A stretch of 64,000 bases of DNA, from positions 1-64,000 of the forward strand of contig NZ_LMEA01000013.1 of NCBI RefSeq assembly GCF_001425235.1. The letters are read 5' to 3'. The stretch is from Devosia sp. Root413D1 (lineage in GTDB: Bacteria > Pseudomonadota > Alphaproteobacteria > Rhizobiales > Devosiaceae). Below are positions 29,240-41,139 of this stretch, one piece after another. The notes under the pieces were generated by a model. It was not told the DNA's origin. It did no database searches and saw nothing but the letters and a program-made list of their open reading frames with translations. Position numbers and translations under genes: made by a program. Numbering within the stretch: position 1 is the first letter of the stretch; each line of letters starts with the position of its first letter.

Positions 29240-30471
29240 CAGGACCTGTAATCGCCGTTGATGGTGATGTAGCCGTGCGTCAGATCGCAGGTATAGACGG
29301 TTGCCGTGCCGGCTCCGAGCCCGAGCCCGACCCGCACCTCGATCTCTTCATTCTTCATGTAAGCGCTGGTCGCCGCCTCGTTATAGGCGGGGTCGCGCTC
29401 GCCCTGGGTGGCGACGCGGATATCGCCGAAGCTGATCTCGAGCCGGTCCCGGTCGGCCGGCTCGCCGGCCTTGCCCACCGCCATGACGATGCGGCCCCAG
29501 TTGGCGTCCTCGCCGGCAATGGCAGTCTTGACCAGCGGTGAGTTGGCGATCGACTGCGCGATACGGAACGCGCTCTTGTCGCTCTCGGCGCCCTCGACGG
29601 TGACGCTCACCATCTTGGTCGCGCCTTCGCCGTCGCGCACCACATGGATGGCAAGCTCGTGCAGCACGTCGGCCAGCGCCTCGGCGAACACCTCAGCGCG
29701 GGGGTCGGAGGCCGAACTGATGGCGGGGATGCCAGCCTTGCCGGTGGCGAAGACGAGGCAAGTGTCGGACGTCGAGGTGTCGCTGTCGACGGTCACGGCG
29801 TTGAAGCTCGTGTCGATTGCAGGCTGCAGCAGGCCCTGCAACACACCCGCCGCGATCGGTGCATCGGTGAATACGAAGCTCAGCATCGTCGCCATGTCGG
29901 GCGCGATCATCCCCGACCCTTTGGCGATGCCCGAGATCACCACCGGCACGCCATCGAACTCGACGGTGGCGGTCGCCACCTTGGCGAAAGTGTCGGTGGT
30001 CATGATCGCCTTGGCGGCATCCATCCACGGACCGGGCGCCAGGCGGGTCGCCATCTCGGAGGTGACGCCGGCAAATTTCTGCGCATCGAGCGGCTCGCCG
30101 ATGACGCCGGTGGAGGCGAGGAAGATCTCATCGGGCGCAACGCCCAGCGCCTTCGAAACGATATCGGCTGAGAGGGAGACCGAAGCCTTGCCCTTCTGGC
30201 CGGTAAAGGCATTGGCGTTGCCCGAATTCACCAGCAGCGCGCGGGCCTTGCCGCCCCCGAGATTCTGTCGGCACCAGTCAACAGCCGCCGAAGGACACTT
30301 CGAACGGGTCAGCACACCGGCAACAACAGTTCCCTCGTCCATCGAGACGAGCAGAACGTCAGTGCGATTCTTGTATTTGATCCCGGCCTCGGCCGTCGCA
30401 AACCGAACTCCCGCGACATCCGGCAGTTCCGGGTAAGTCTTGGGCGCGAGGGGAGAAACGGGATGGGCCAT
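29239..30471 (-). CDS. argJ: bifunctional glutamate N-acetyltransferase/acetylglutamate synthase
   Basis: This 410-residue enzyme recycles the acetyl group from N-acetylornithine to glutamate in arginine synthesis. It is made as a precursor that cuts itself before a Thr: the site is DMATMLSF with T195 as the new amino end and nucleophile. The ending [13 protein letters not shown] is typical. It starts the argJ-GNAT-mutT run. Confidence 0.97.
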   Translation of the reverse strand: MAHPVSPLAPKTYPELPDVAGVRFATAEAGIKYKNRTDVLLVSMDEGTVVAGVLTRSKCPSAAVDWCRQNLGGGKARALLVNSGNANAFTGQKGKASVSLSADIVSKALGVAPDEIFLASTGVIGEPLDAQKFAGVTSEMATRLAPGPWMDAAKAIMTTDTFAKVATATVEFDGVPVVISGIAKGSGMIAPDMATMLSFVFTDAPIAAGVLQGLLQPAIDTSFNAVTVDSDTSTSDTCLVFATGKAGIPAISSASDPRAEVFAEALADVLHELAIHVVRDGEGATKMVSVTVEGAESDKSAFRIAQSIANSPLVKTAIAGEDANWGRIVMAVGKAGEPADRDRLEISFGDIRVATQGERDPAYNEAATSAYMKNEEIEVRVGLGLGAGTATVYTCDLTHGYITINGDYRS

Positions 30472-30618
30472 GTTGCGTCCTATGCGGCGACAATAGGCCC
30501 ATCCGTTTGCCTCAAGCCTTGCTGTGAAGCAAGTCGTTCATTTGCTCATAGCGCTTTCGAATGCGTGTCCCCGCAGAGGCGGGATTGCGAACTTGTCGGG
30601 TTCGCCAGGGCATCAAAC

Positions 30619-30915
30619 TCAAGCCAGCCGGCCCGTCGCGATGAAACGGCCGAAACGCGACTGAATGCCCGGGATGATGAAGTAAACCATGGCGATCACC
30701 ATCAGCGGCGCGACGACAAAGTTACGCTCCCACACCGGCCAGCCCTCGGTGAACGGCGCCACCAGATAGATGATCCCGGTGATCACAGGGTAGACGGCAA
30801 CGAGCACCAGCAATGCCATGCGGGTGCGGGCCGCCAGCGACGGGCGGGCGGGCTTGGCAGGTGCAGCCACGGTGGCAGTGGCGGGTGCGGCAGAGACAGC
30901 AGATTGAATGGACAT
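30619..30915 (-). CDS. small two-helix membrane protein, divergent from a TetR regulator
   Basis: This 98-residue protein has an Ala/Pro-rich amino part, then two predicted membrane helices (about 31-52 and 64-84). I do not recognise a named family. It is divergent from the TetR gene, and the operator-like palindromes at 30944-30973 lie 29 bases before its ATG. This suggests that the TetR protein represses it. It may be involved in the stress or compound sensed by the regulator. Confidence 0.7.
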   Translation of the reverse strand: MSIQSAVSAAPATATVAAPAKPARPSLAARTRMALLVLVAVYPVITGIIYLVAPFTEGWPVWERNFVVAPLMVIAMVYFIIPGIQSRFGRFIATGRLA

Positions 30916-30943
30916 TTCCAGACCCCATATGAACGGTACGGCT

Positions 30944-30973
30944 CGTTACATAACGAAACGGAACGTAACGTTC
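30944..30973. promoter_or_regulatory. candidate TetR operator
   Basis: Two adjoining palindromes are visible: CGTTA-CA-TAACG (30944-30955) and GAACGT-A-ACGTTC (30961-30973). The outer CGTTAC and GTAACG (30944-30949 and 30965-30970) form a third, wider inverted repeat. They lie between a divergent TetR gene and a membrane protein gene, where such an autoregulated operator is expected. Binding is inferred from position and symmetry. Confidence 0.65.
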
Positions 30974-31040
30974 AAGTGGATTCGAGCAGCTATTTCGTGT
31001 ATCCCAGCCATGCACCTCCGTGGGGGCTTCAGTGAGAACC

Positions 31041-31634
31041 ATGTCCAGCATCGAGAGCCAGTCGCGCAGATCCATCGGAGCCGCCCGCAACCCGGACAGC
31101 CACGAGGCGATCCTGGCCGCGGCCGAGGAAATCTTCTGCGAGGCCGGTTACGCCGGCTTTTCGATTGAAGCCGTGGCGCGGCGGGCCCGTGCCGGCAAAC
31201 CCACTATTTACCGCTGGTGGCCATCCAAGGCGCACCTGCTGCTCGACGTCTATACGCGGCTCAAGAGTTCGCGCATGCCCGATCCGGATACCGGGACGCT
31301 CGAAGGCGACATTCGCAGCTTTCTGACCGAGCTGGTGCGCTTCTGGTCCGGCAATACCGGCGGGGTCTACAAGTCGCTGATCGCCGAAGCCCAGGCCGAC
31401 GACAAGGCCGCCGAGGCGCTGCAGGCCTATTCGATCGAGCGCACGCAGCACACGGCTGGCATGTTCGAGCGCGCCAAGGCACGCGGCGAAATGCGGGCCG
31501 ATGCCGACAGCCTCGCCGCCTCCGACCTGATGTCGGCCTATGCCTGGAAACTGTTGCTGACCGACCGGCTCGCCGACCAGGCCGACATCATCGACAAGGT
31601 CACCTCGATCCTGGTCCGCGGCCTCGTCAAATGA
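31041..31634 (+). CDS. TetR/AcrR family transcriptional regulator
   Basis: This 197-residue repressor has the TetR helix-turn-helix near residues 22-65 (ILAAAEEIFCEAGYAGFSIE and RARAGKPTIYRWWPSK). The carboxy domain is a helical ligand pocket of unknown specificity. ATG at 31041 is chosen; an in-frame GTG seven codons earlier is possible. It is expected to control the divergent two-helix membrane protein and itself through the palindromes between them. Confidence 0.9.
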   Translation: MSSIESQSRRSIGAARNPDSHEAILAAAEEIFCEAGYAGFSIEAVARRARAGKPTIYRWWPSKAHLLLDVYTRLKSSRMPDPDTGTLEGDIRSFLTELVRFWSGNTGGVYKSLIAEAQADDKAAEALQAYSIERTQHTAGMFERAKARGEMRADADSLAASDLMSAYAWKLLLTDRLADQADIIDKVTSILVRGLVK

Positions 31635-31637
31635 CAG

Positions 31638-31659
31638 AACCCCGGCCGAGGCCGGGGTT
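31638..31659. terminator. terminator-like hairpin between tetR and the parvulin gene
   Basis: AACCCCGGCC and its complement form a strong stem with a two-base loop, three bases after the tetR stop. The gene on the other side converges, so it may serve both. The following bases are T-poor (CTGATCGTCT), so efficiency is uncertain. Confidence 0.6.
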
Positions 31660-31687
31660 CTGATCGTCTCGTATCTGGCCGAAGCTG

Positions 31688-32629
31688 TTACGGTGCGGTG
31701 CCGGCAGCGCCTTCGGCGGCCGGTTCGGCCTGCTTCTTGACCGCTGCGGCGAGCGCCGCGTCGGGGATGTCGAGCTTGGCGTCCTTCTTCAGCGCTGCGA
31801 CCGCCTCGTCGAACGCCTTGAACATCACCTGCTGGCCCAGCTGCTGCTGCACCTGCTCGATCGGCGGAGGCGAGCTCATGCGCTTCTCCTCGACCTTGAT
31901 GATGTGCCAGCCGAACTGGCTCTGCACCGGATCCGAAATCTTGCCCGGCTCGAGCGTGAAGGCCACGGCCTCGAACTCCGGCACCATCATGCCCTTGGAA
32001 AAGAAGCCAAGGTCGCCGCCGTTCTGCTTGCCGGAGGGGTCGGTGGTCTTCTCCATGGCCAGCACTTCGAACGGCTTGCCGCCGTCGAGCTCGGCCTTGA
32101 CCGCCTTGGCCTCCTCTTCGGTGGCAACGAGGATGTGACGGGCGTGCACTTCCTCGACCGGCTTGAAGTCCTTCACCAGCTGGTCGTAGGCCGTCTTCAC
32201 CGATTCCTCGGTCACCGCGGTCGCAACCTTCTGGGTGAAGTAGTCGCGGCGCAGCGAGCGCTCTTCGAGATACTGCAGGCGGCGCTTGAACAGGTCGGTA
32301 TCGGCCATGCCGGCAGCTTTGGCCGCCTTGGCCATCACTTTCATGTCAATCAGCACGGTGACGAGGAAGGCGCGACGCTCCTCGGGCGGCACCTGCTGCA
32401 GTTCCTGCTGCAGGTCTTCGGCAGCAAACGCCAGGTCTGCCTCGGTAATGGTCTGGTCGCCGATGGTCGCGACCACCGTCTCGGGCGCCGCGGGGGCGGC
32501 TGCGGCCGGGGCAGCGGCATCCTGCGCAAGGGCGGCGACGGGGGCGAAGCCAAGCGCTGTGCCGAGCAGCAGCGCACCGGCCAGGGTCTTCAGAACTTTA
32601 TGGAAACCCCGCGGGGCATGGACATTCAT
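31688..32629 (-). CDS. periplasmic peptidyl-prolyl isomerase (parvulin, PpiC type)
   Basis: This 313-residue protein should be exported by its signal peptide (residues 1-36, cut after ALA in VAALAQD) and assist folding in the periplasm. A helical SurA-like part (50-155) is followed by a parvulin domain (about 160-250, with HARHILV, GGDLGFF and QSQFGWHIIKVEE). The ATG at 32629 has AGGAG eight bases upstream. It is divergent from secA, a pairing seen in other Rhizobiales. The tail is Ala-rich. Confidence 0.93.
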   Translation of the reverse strand: MNVHAPRGFHKVLKTLAGALLLGTALGFAPVAALAQDAAAPAAAAPAAPETVVATIGDQTITEADLAFAAEDLQQELQQVPPEERRAFLVTVLIDMKVMAKAAKAAGMADTDLFKRRLQYLEERSLRRDYFTQKVATAVTEESVKTAYDQLVKDFKPVEEVHARHILVATEEEAKAVKAELDGGKPFEVLAMEKTTDPSGKQNGGDLGFFSKGMMVPEFEAVAFTLEPGKISDPVQSQFGWHIIKVEEKRMSSPPPIEQVQQQLGQQVMFKAFDEAVAALKKDAKLDIPDAALAAAVKKQAEPAAEGAAGTAP

Positions 32630-32699
32630 TGGGAATTCTCCTCGGATGGCGCAGAGCCCCCGGCCCGCGGCCGGCGAGGTTTGGCCCATTTGCGTTCCG

Positions 32700-32728
32700 T
32701 TGACAAGCAAAACACCCGCTCTTACATG
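32700..32728 (+). promoter_or_regulatory. probable secA promoter
   Basis: A perfect TTGACA (32700-32705) is followed after 17 bases by TACATG (32723-32728). The leader to the secA ATG would be about 100 bases. Confidence 0.5.
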
Positions 32729-32832
32729 TCGCACCACTTCAAAGAGTGTTGACGGGTGAGGACCCGCCGCCTGCCGGATGAGATGAAGCGCCTTAGCGCC
32801 ACCCGGCCCTGAACAATCAAAGGACGACACGA

Positions 32833-35607
<2,775 letters not shown>

Positions 35608-35632
35608 CGCTGCTGCAAACTCCTGAACAGCC

Positions 35633-35670
35633 AACCGGCCGGTTCCTTACGGGACCGGCCGGTTTCTTTT
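35633..35670 (+). terminator. secA intrinsic terminator
   Basis: A 14-base stem (AACCGGCCGGTTCC with GGGACCGGCCGGTT, one mismatch) with a 4-base loop is followed by TTTCTTTT, 25 bases after the secA stop. Confidence 0.92.
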
Positions 35671-35844
35671 GCCCACTGGAATAGGCGGGCACGACGCCAA
35701 GTCAGCGCTTGCAAACCCAAAAGCCGCAACAGTAGCGTCGGCGATCAAGATCGCGTTGCAGGGCAGCGCGATTTTGTGCTGCGCTGATCTTGGCACGGGG
35801 CCTGGCCCTTCGACACGCGGCACTGTTGTAGTTTGGGGGGATCG

Positions 35845-37818
35845 ATGGCGTATCTGGTCGGCGCGCTGCTCGGCGGTGTAATCGGCTGCGTTTTCTTCGG
35901 CGGCTTGTTTGGCTGGGTCATTCACAAGCTGTTCCGGCTGCCATACTCGACCGCCGACGCATCGGGGTTGCTGGCGGTCATCCTCCTTGCCGGCTTCACT
36001 AACTCGTCGCCCGGCCAATCGATCCTGTCGACCTGGGCGTTCTACTTTGTGACCTCGGTGCCCGCCTACTTCATCCTGGAGCGCCTGCGCCTGTCGCGTG
36101 CGGCAGCATCGGCGCCGCCGGAGTTGAGGCGCGAACCGCCGATGCACTCGGAACCTGCCGAGCCCGAGCAATCGGCGCTGGCAGCCGAGATGGAGCTCGA
36201 GGAAGAGATCGCCCTGTCGGTGCGCGCCGAATATCCGGCACAACCGGCTCCCCCGACACGACGCAAGGCTCAGAACTTCATCGCCCGGCACTGGCGCGGC
36301 GAACTCTCGCTTCCGGTGTCCTATTGGCTGATCAGCTTTGCCACCAACGTCTGCGGCATCCTGGCCGTCATCATCCTCACCACCACCTTCACGCCGAATG
36401 ATGGCTACGAACCCGCCGGGATCCTCGTGTTGTTGGCGGTCACCTGGGCGATCCTCGTTGTGCTGCTGGTCTGGCAGATCGTCGGGCTTTGGCGGTCGGC
36501 CGCGCGGCGCGCCGAGGAGCAGTTCAAACTGCACCGGAGCGCGTTCTGGGCCCGGGCCGCGCAGTTCATGGCGGTGATCGGCGTCCTGCAGTTCGGCGCC
36601 AGCTTCGCCAACACCGGCCTCCCACAGTTTACCGAACTCTCCCGCATCGTCTTCCAGAACGATCCGGACATTCCGGATGCGACGCTGCGGATCTCCGACG
36701 ATGCTCGTATCCTGCTACTCAGCGGCGGCATCAAGTACGGACTCGCGGGCCAGGTGGAGACGCTGCTCAAGGCGGCTCCCAACATCGCCGGCCTGTTGCT
36801 CAGCAGCCCCGGCGGGCGGGTGGCCGAGGCCGAAAAGGTGTTCGATCTGGTTCGTAGCCGCGGCCTCGACACCTTCGTGTCCGACGAATGTTCATCGGCG
36901 TGCACGCTGATTTTCGTTGCGGGGCGCAATCGGCTGGTCGGGCTTCGCGGATTGCTGGGGTTTCACGGCAGCTATTTTCCCGGGGTGACCGCAGCAGATC
37001 TTCAGGCGGCCAACGCCGAATGGGCCAAGCTGTATCAGTCGGCGGGCCTGTCGCCGGAGTTTCTCGACCGCGCCTTACAGGTCCCACCAGAAAAGATGTG
37101 GTATCCGACTCAGGCCGAGCTTCGGCAGGCCGGCGTTATCGTCGGTGAGGCTTCGAAGGTGGCCGCGCTTCCTGATGGCTTTACCCCTGAAGCGTCGCTT
37201 GCCTCGGTCCGCGAGACCTTTGTCGCCATCTCCGGCGTCTACGAAGCTATCGATACCCACGCCCCGGACCGCGCGGCCGATATCTATGCACTTGGACTCG
37301 ACCTCGCCGAAGGGTGGATCGACGAGGACACGATGGCCAGCCGGGTCAGCGGCATCATCGGCGAGGTCGTAAGGAGTCGGCTTTCCGGGGCAAGCGACGA
37401 TACACTGGTCGAGTATGCGGCACTTGCTGCTGCCGAGTACGATGCATTGCTGAAAGTCGACCCGACCGCTTGCTTCCACTATGCATCAGGCACGCGCTCC
37501 ATCAACTTGAGCAACTACGTCCCCGCGGACCTCACGGCCCGTGAGGTTGCGCTCAATGAACGGATCATCCGCAGCTCCGGCACGGCCACATTCGTCAATC
37601 GGGCCTACCTCGATGCAATCTGGGCGGATGTAGCCGCAGCCATGCAAACTACCGTTACACCGGAGCAGCTTGACGTGTTTGCAAGGCCGCTGGATCAGGT
37701 CGACCAGAGCGAGCACGGCACATACTGCCTCGCAGCAATCGCCGCGATGCAGGAACTATCGAAGCTGCCGGCGCATCGGGCCGCCGCGGCACTGCGGGAT
37801 ATGTATCACCGGCAGTAG
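35845..37818 (+). CDS. membrane protein with ClpP/crotonase-like protease domain
   Basis: This 657-residue protein has about six hydrophobic segments in its first 260 residues, then a ClpP-like domain (about 280-420). The domain has SSPGGRVAEA (S320 to A329), with the SPGG oxyanion loop, ECSSACT with a candidate nucleophile at S350 or S351, and GFHGSY with H374. These positions match periplasmic ClpP-like proteins of the COG3904 group. The last 230 residues are helical and unfamiliar. The ATG at 35845 follows a GGGGGG. The domain probably faces the periplasm. Neighbours give no substrate. Confidence 0.72.
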   Translation: MAYLVGALLGGVIGCVFFGGLFGWVIHKLFRLPYSTADASGLLAVILLAGFTNSSPGQSILSTWAFYFVTSVPAYFILERLRLSRAAASAPPELRREPPMHSEPAEPEQSALAAEMELEEEIALSVRAEYPAQPAPPTRRKAQNFIARHWRGELSLPVSYWLISFATNVCGILAVIILTTTFTPNDGYEPAGILVLLAVTWAILVVLLVWQIVGLWRSAARRAEEQFKLHRSAFWARAAQFMAVIGVLQFGASFANTGLPQFTELSRIVFQNDPDIPDATLRISDDARILLLSGGIKYGLAGQVETLLKAAPNIAGLLLSSPGGRVAEAEKVFDLVRSRGLDTFVSDECSSACTLIFVAGRNRLVGLRGLLGFHGSYFPGVTAADLQAANAEWAKLYQSAGLSPEFLDRALQVPPEKMWYPTQAELRQAGVIVGEASKVAALPDGFTPEASLASVRETFVAISGVYEAIDTHAPDRAADIYALGLDLAEGWIDEDTMASRVSGIIGEVVRSRLSGASDDTLVEYAALAAAEYDALLKVDPTACFHYASGTRSINLSNYVPADLTAREVALNERIIRSSGTATFVNRAYLDAIWADVAAAMQTTVTPEQLDVFARPLDQVDQSEHGTYCLAAIAAMQELSKLPAHRAAAALRDMYHRQ

Positions 37819-37854
37819 TCCGGCTCAGTTGCGCGCCGAAACAGCCACCGAGCG

Positions 37855-38499
37855 TCAGACCGTTGCCGCTTCCCGCTTCGGACGCCGCACCGCCCGCACT
37901 GTCCCGACATTATTGCCGCCGCAATAGAAGCGGTCGCCGCCATCAGACTCGAGGCCGGAGACGCCTTTGCCAGGCGGCATGTCGAGTTGTTCCAGCACTT
38001 CGCCCGATTGCGGATCGACGCGCCTGATCTCGCTCTGCCCATCCTCGAGCGTCGCATGCCAGAGTTCGCCCTCGACCCAGGTCACCCCGGTGACGAAGCG
38101 GTTGGAATTGATGGTGCGGAGCACTGCGCCGGTTTCGGGATCAACCTGCAGGATCTGCTTGCTGCGATACTGCCCGACCCAGAGCGAACCCTCGGCCCAG
38201 GCAAGGCCGGAGCCGCCGCCCGGCGACGGAATGGTCTTGACCACCTGCCCGCTCTGCGGATCGATCTTCTGGATCACGTCTTCGGCGAGCTGGTAGAGGT
38301 GCTCGCCGTCGAACGTGGTGCCGGCATGCGCCGCGACATCGATGCTCCGCACCGCTTCGCCGCTTTCGGGGTCGAAGGCATTGATCCGGTCGCCCGAGGC
38401 GAACCACACGTTGGTGCCATCGAAGGTGACCCCGGCCACCGAGTCCACCCCGGGGAACGGACCGTATTCGCGAACAATCTCGGCATGCGCATGCTTCAT
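37855..38499 (-). CDS. beta-propeller (YncE/Vgb-like) protein
   Basis: This 214-residue protein is built from repeating units of about 40 residues with motifs such as WFASGDRINAFDPESGEAV, YQLAEDVIQKIDPQSGQVV and WVGQYRSKQILQVDPETGAV: roughly five blades of one propeller. No signal peptide is seen, so it is probably cytoplasmic. Such proteins bind ligands or act as lyases or scaffolds; no catalytic residue can be assigned. It follows the TPR/winged-helix gene by 35 bases, so the two are probably in one transcript. Confidence 0.75.
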   Translation of the reverse strand: MKHAHAEIVREYGPFPGVDSVAGVTFDGTNVWFASGDRINAFDPESGEAVRSIDVAAHAGTTFDGEHLYQLAEDVIQKIDPQSGQVVKTIPSPGGGSGLAWAEGSLWVGQYRSKQILQVDPETGAVLRTINSNRFVTGVTWVEGELWHATLEDGQSEIRRVDPQSGEVLEQLDMPPGKGVSGLESDGGDRFYCGGNNVGTVRAVRRPKREAATV

Positions 38500-38534
38500 C
38501 GGACTGACCTCTCACTATCGCTTCGAGTGAACAC

Positions 38535-39755
38535 CTAGTCGCCCGGCAGGGGACCCGGGAGTAACAAAGCCGTCGGGAAACCCGGCACCGGCGGAGTGAT
38601 CCAGCGCAGCGCCCGCCCGCGGCCGAACGACTGCACCTTGCCGGCCTCGGCCAGCTGCTCCAATGCCCGCTGCACGGTGCGCGGGCTGGTGCCGAGCGCC
38701 AGGGCGAGCGCCGAACTCGCCCACGCCTCGCCGTCCGCCAGGAGCGCCAACACCCCGGCATGCTGATCTTCCACCGGCGGCGCCAGCACCACGACCTCGC
38801 GCGCCGCGACGGGGGCAAGTGTGAAGCCGGCCATGGTGGCGTTGATCTCGGCGATCCCGACCAACTCGGACCGCAACCGCCCCATTTCCACCCGCAGCCG
38901 GGCGCGGTGCGATTCGTCCGCTTCCTTGCCGCGGAATGCCTCGGCGACCAGCTGGGCTCGCGACACGTCCCTGGGCCACGCTTCAGCCAGCGCGCGCAGC
39001 AGCGCAAACAGCACCGGGCGCGTTGCAAGGTGAACGACCACCCCCGCCTGCCGAACCACATTGCGCGTCGCGTCGACCACCAGGGCGCCCGACGCCAGCA
39101 CCTGTTCGACACCGGCGAGGGTAAGGGCCCGTTCGCCGCCGCCCCCAATCAGCCGCGCTGCCGGCTCGTTCAGCACCCGGGCATCGGCCTCGATCTCGGC
39201 CACCAGCGAGTGGATGCCGGCCTGCTGTGCCGCCCCCAGCGCCCGATCGAACGCGGCATGCGCCGGCTCGGTCTGCACCCGCCGCATGGCGATGCCGGCG
39301 GTAACCAGCTGGTGCACGGCAACGCTCGCCGGCGGCAGCTGCTGCAGGTCGAGCTGCGCCAGGATCCGCTCGGCCTCGTCCACCCGCCCGATCAGCAGCA
39401 GCCGGCGCGCTGCGAGGTTGGCGGCATGCGCGGCGTTGGCCCGATCGCCCTGAGCCTCCAGCTCGCGTTGCGCTGTTGCCAGCGCTTCGGGCTGCCAGGA
39501 GAGGTCGCGCGACACCAGCGCGATCTCCGCCTCGGCCACCACACAGCGGGCCCGCGCCACCGCCTCACGGGCATGAAATGCCTTGCCCGCTGCCTTGAGC
39601 AGCGCTTTGGCCCGCTCGAGATCGCCCAGTTGCGCCATGGCGATGCCGCGCAACGCCAGCGCCGGCGCGTCGTCGCGCAGCGCCACGCGCTTCAGCGCGC
39701 CAAGCGGATCACCGGCCCCGAGCGCCCGCGCTGCGGCGGTGATCAGCGAGTCCAT
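38535..39755 (-). CDS. TPR plus winged-helix regulator-like protein
   Basis: This 406-residue protein has a helical repeat region (about 1-210) with TPR-like Ala-rich pairs (LALRGIAMAQLGDLERAKAL). Its next part (about 225-300) resembles an OmpR/SARP-type winged helix (VVVHLATRPVLFALLRALAE then VSRAQLVAEAF), and a second helix-turn-helix lies near the end (LALALGTSPRTVQRALEQLA, about 355-374). It is likely a DNA-binding regulator, inferred from these pieces. It is divergent from DUF1127 and SRPBCC genes, and its gene leads the propeller gene. Ligand and targets are unknown. Confidence 0.7.
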   Translation of the reverse strand: MDSLITAAARALGAGDPLGALKRVALRDDAPALALRGIAMAQLGDLERAKALLKAAGKAFHAREAVARARCVVAEAEIALVSRDLSWQPEALATAQRELEAQGDRANAAHAANLAARRLLLIGRVDEAERILAQLDLQQLPPASVAVHQLVTAGIAMRRVQTEPAHAAFDRALGAAQQAGIHSLVAEIEADARVLNEPAARLIGGGGERALTLAGVEQVLASGALVVDATRNVVRQAGVVVHLATRPVLFALLRALAEAWPRDVSRAQLVAEAFRGKEADESHRARLRVEMGRLRSELVGIAEINATMAGFTLAPVAAREVVVLAPPVEDQHAGVLALLADGEAWASSALALALGTSPRTVQRALEQLAEAGKVQSFGRGRALRWITPPVPGFPTALLLPGPLPGD

Positions 39756-39764
39756 TCAAATCCC

Positions 39765-39778
39765 GTCACACTTGTCAC
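39765..39778. promoter_or_regulatory. direct repeat in the divergent promoter region
   Basis: GTCAC occurs twice with a 4-base gap (GTCAC-ACTT-GTCAC) between the divergent winged-helix and DUF1127 genes. A nine-base repeat period is typical of tandem winged-helix binding, so it may be the site of the regulator encoded here. The evidence is pattern and position only. Confidence 0.35.
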
Positions 39779-39856
39779 TCTCACCCCGATCTGCCCCGCG
39801 CCTAGGTTCCGTTCACCGACGAGGAACGCAACCCCTCCAACAACGGGAGATCAGCC

Positions 39857-40105
39857 ATGACCACCCTCGAACTCTATGAAATCGCTGCAGACAAGTCCCG
39901 CCAAAGCAGCGTCACCCGCGGCCTGATGAAACTGGCCCTGCGGCTCGCCACCTGGCGGGCCCGCCGCCGGACTGTCCTCAGGCTCGCCACCCTCGACGCC
40001 TTCCAGCTCGCCGATATCGGCCTCGACCGGGCCGATGTCGAGGACGCCCTCGACGGCGACGCCCGCCGGCTCTGGGCCCGCATCCGCCAGCGCAACGCCA
40101 GCTGA
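39857..40105 (+). CDS. DUF1127 protein
   Basis: This 82-residue protein has the DUF1127 signature of a basic amphipathic helix followed by LDAFQLADIGLDRADVEDAL (about 46-65). Such small proteins occur in Rhizobiales; a few bind RNA or affect phosphate and carbon use, but the role of this one is not known. It is 27 bases upstream of the SRPBCC fusion gene and probably cotranscribed with it. Confidence 0.85.
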   Translation: MTTLELYEIAADKSRQSSVTRGLMKLALRLATWRARRRTVLRLATLDAFQLADIGLDRADVEDALDGDARRLWARIRQRNAS

Positions 40106-40132
40106 CCCACCCCTCACGCCAGGAGAACTGCA

Positions 40133-41083
40133 ATGCAAGACAAGCACTACACCACCACCATCACCGTCAAACAAAGTCCTGAAGCGGTCTTCGCCGCCAT
40201 CAACAATGTGCGCGGCTGGTGGTCTGAGGACGTCGAGGGCAGCACCGCCATGCTCGGCGATGTCTGGTTCTACCACGCCAGGGACCTGCACCGCTGCACC
40301 CTCAAGGTCGTCGAGTGGCTGCCGAACCAGCGCGTCGCCTGGCGCGTGCTCGACAACCATTTCAGCTTCACCGCCGACAAGACCGAGTGGATCGGCACCA
40401 CCATCGCCTTCGATATCGAGCCGGTCGGCGAGGGCGCGCGGTTGACCTTCACCCATGTCGGCCTGGTGCCCGACTACGAGTGCTACGACGTCTGCCACGA
40501 TGCCTGGGGCACCTATATTCGCGGCAGTCTCAAGGCCCTCATCACCTCGGGCAGCGGCCAGCCCAATGTCGGCGCTGCCATCACTGCCGCCGAGCCCACG
40601 CTTCCCAACCACGGAGACCACGCCATGAACGAGACCAGCTTCACCACCGCGTTCACGGTGGACCAGAGCCCCGAAGCGGCCTTCGCCGCCATCACCGATC
40701 CACGCGCCTGGTGGAGCGGCGAGTTCGAGGGCGGCACCAAAAAGCTCGGCGACGTGTTCAGCTACCGCTACCAGGACTTCCACTATTCCAAGCAAGTCGT
40801 GACCGAACTGGTACCCAACAAGCGGGTCGCCTGGCAGGTAGTCGAGGGCACGCTGAGCTTTGTCGAAGACAAGACCGAGTGGGTCGGCACCACCATCATC
40901 TTCGACATCGGCTTGAAGGACGGCAAGACCGAGGTGGTGTTCACCCACGAGGGCATCGCCCCCTCGGTCGAGTGCTATGACACCTGCTCGGACGCCTGGA
41001 CCTCGCTGATCCAGGGCAGCCTCAAGCAGCTGATCCAGAGCGGCAAGACCGAACTGATCGAGCTGGCCGCGCCGGCTGTGTGA
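40133..41083 (+). CDS. tandem SRPBCC (AHSA1-like) fusion protein
   Basis: This 316-residue protein has two copies of a START/SRPBCC domain (about 1-145 and 165-310). Each has KQSPEAVFAAI or DQSPEAAFAAI, WWS, DKTEWIGTTI or DKTEWVGTTI, and a YEC or VEC then TC or CH pattern near the end. Such domains bind hydrophobic ligands or act as chaperone activators. The second domain starts at M165 (ATG at 40625), preceded by GGAG eight bases upstream: a preserved ribosome-binding site inside the fused frame. The gene may give both a double and a single domain protein. Confidence 0.85.
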   Translation: MQDKHYTTTITVKQSPEAVFAAINNVRGWWSEDVEGSTAMLGDVWFYHARDLHRCTLKVVEWLPNQRVAWRVLDNHFSFTADKTEWIGTTIAFDIEPVGEGARLTFTHVGLVPDYECYDVCHDAWGTYIRGSLKALITSGSGQPNVGAAITAAEPTLPNHGDHAMNETSFTTAFTVDQSPEAAFAAITDPRAWWSGEFEGGTKKLGDVFSYRYQDFHYSKQVVTELVPNKRVAWQVVEGTLSFVEDKTEWVGTTIIFDIGLKDGKTEVVFTHEGIAPSVECYDTCSDAWTSLIQGSLKQLIQSGKTELIELAAPAV

Positions 41084-41139
41084 GAAGCGACACTGTTCGA
41101 TGTTGCGACGAGTCAAACGGCTGCCCGGTGGTTGACTGA

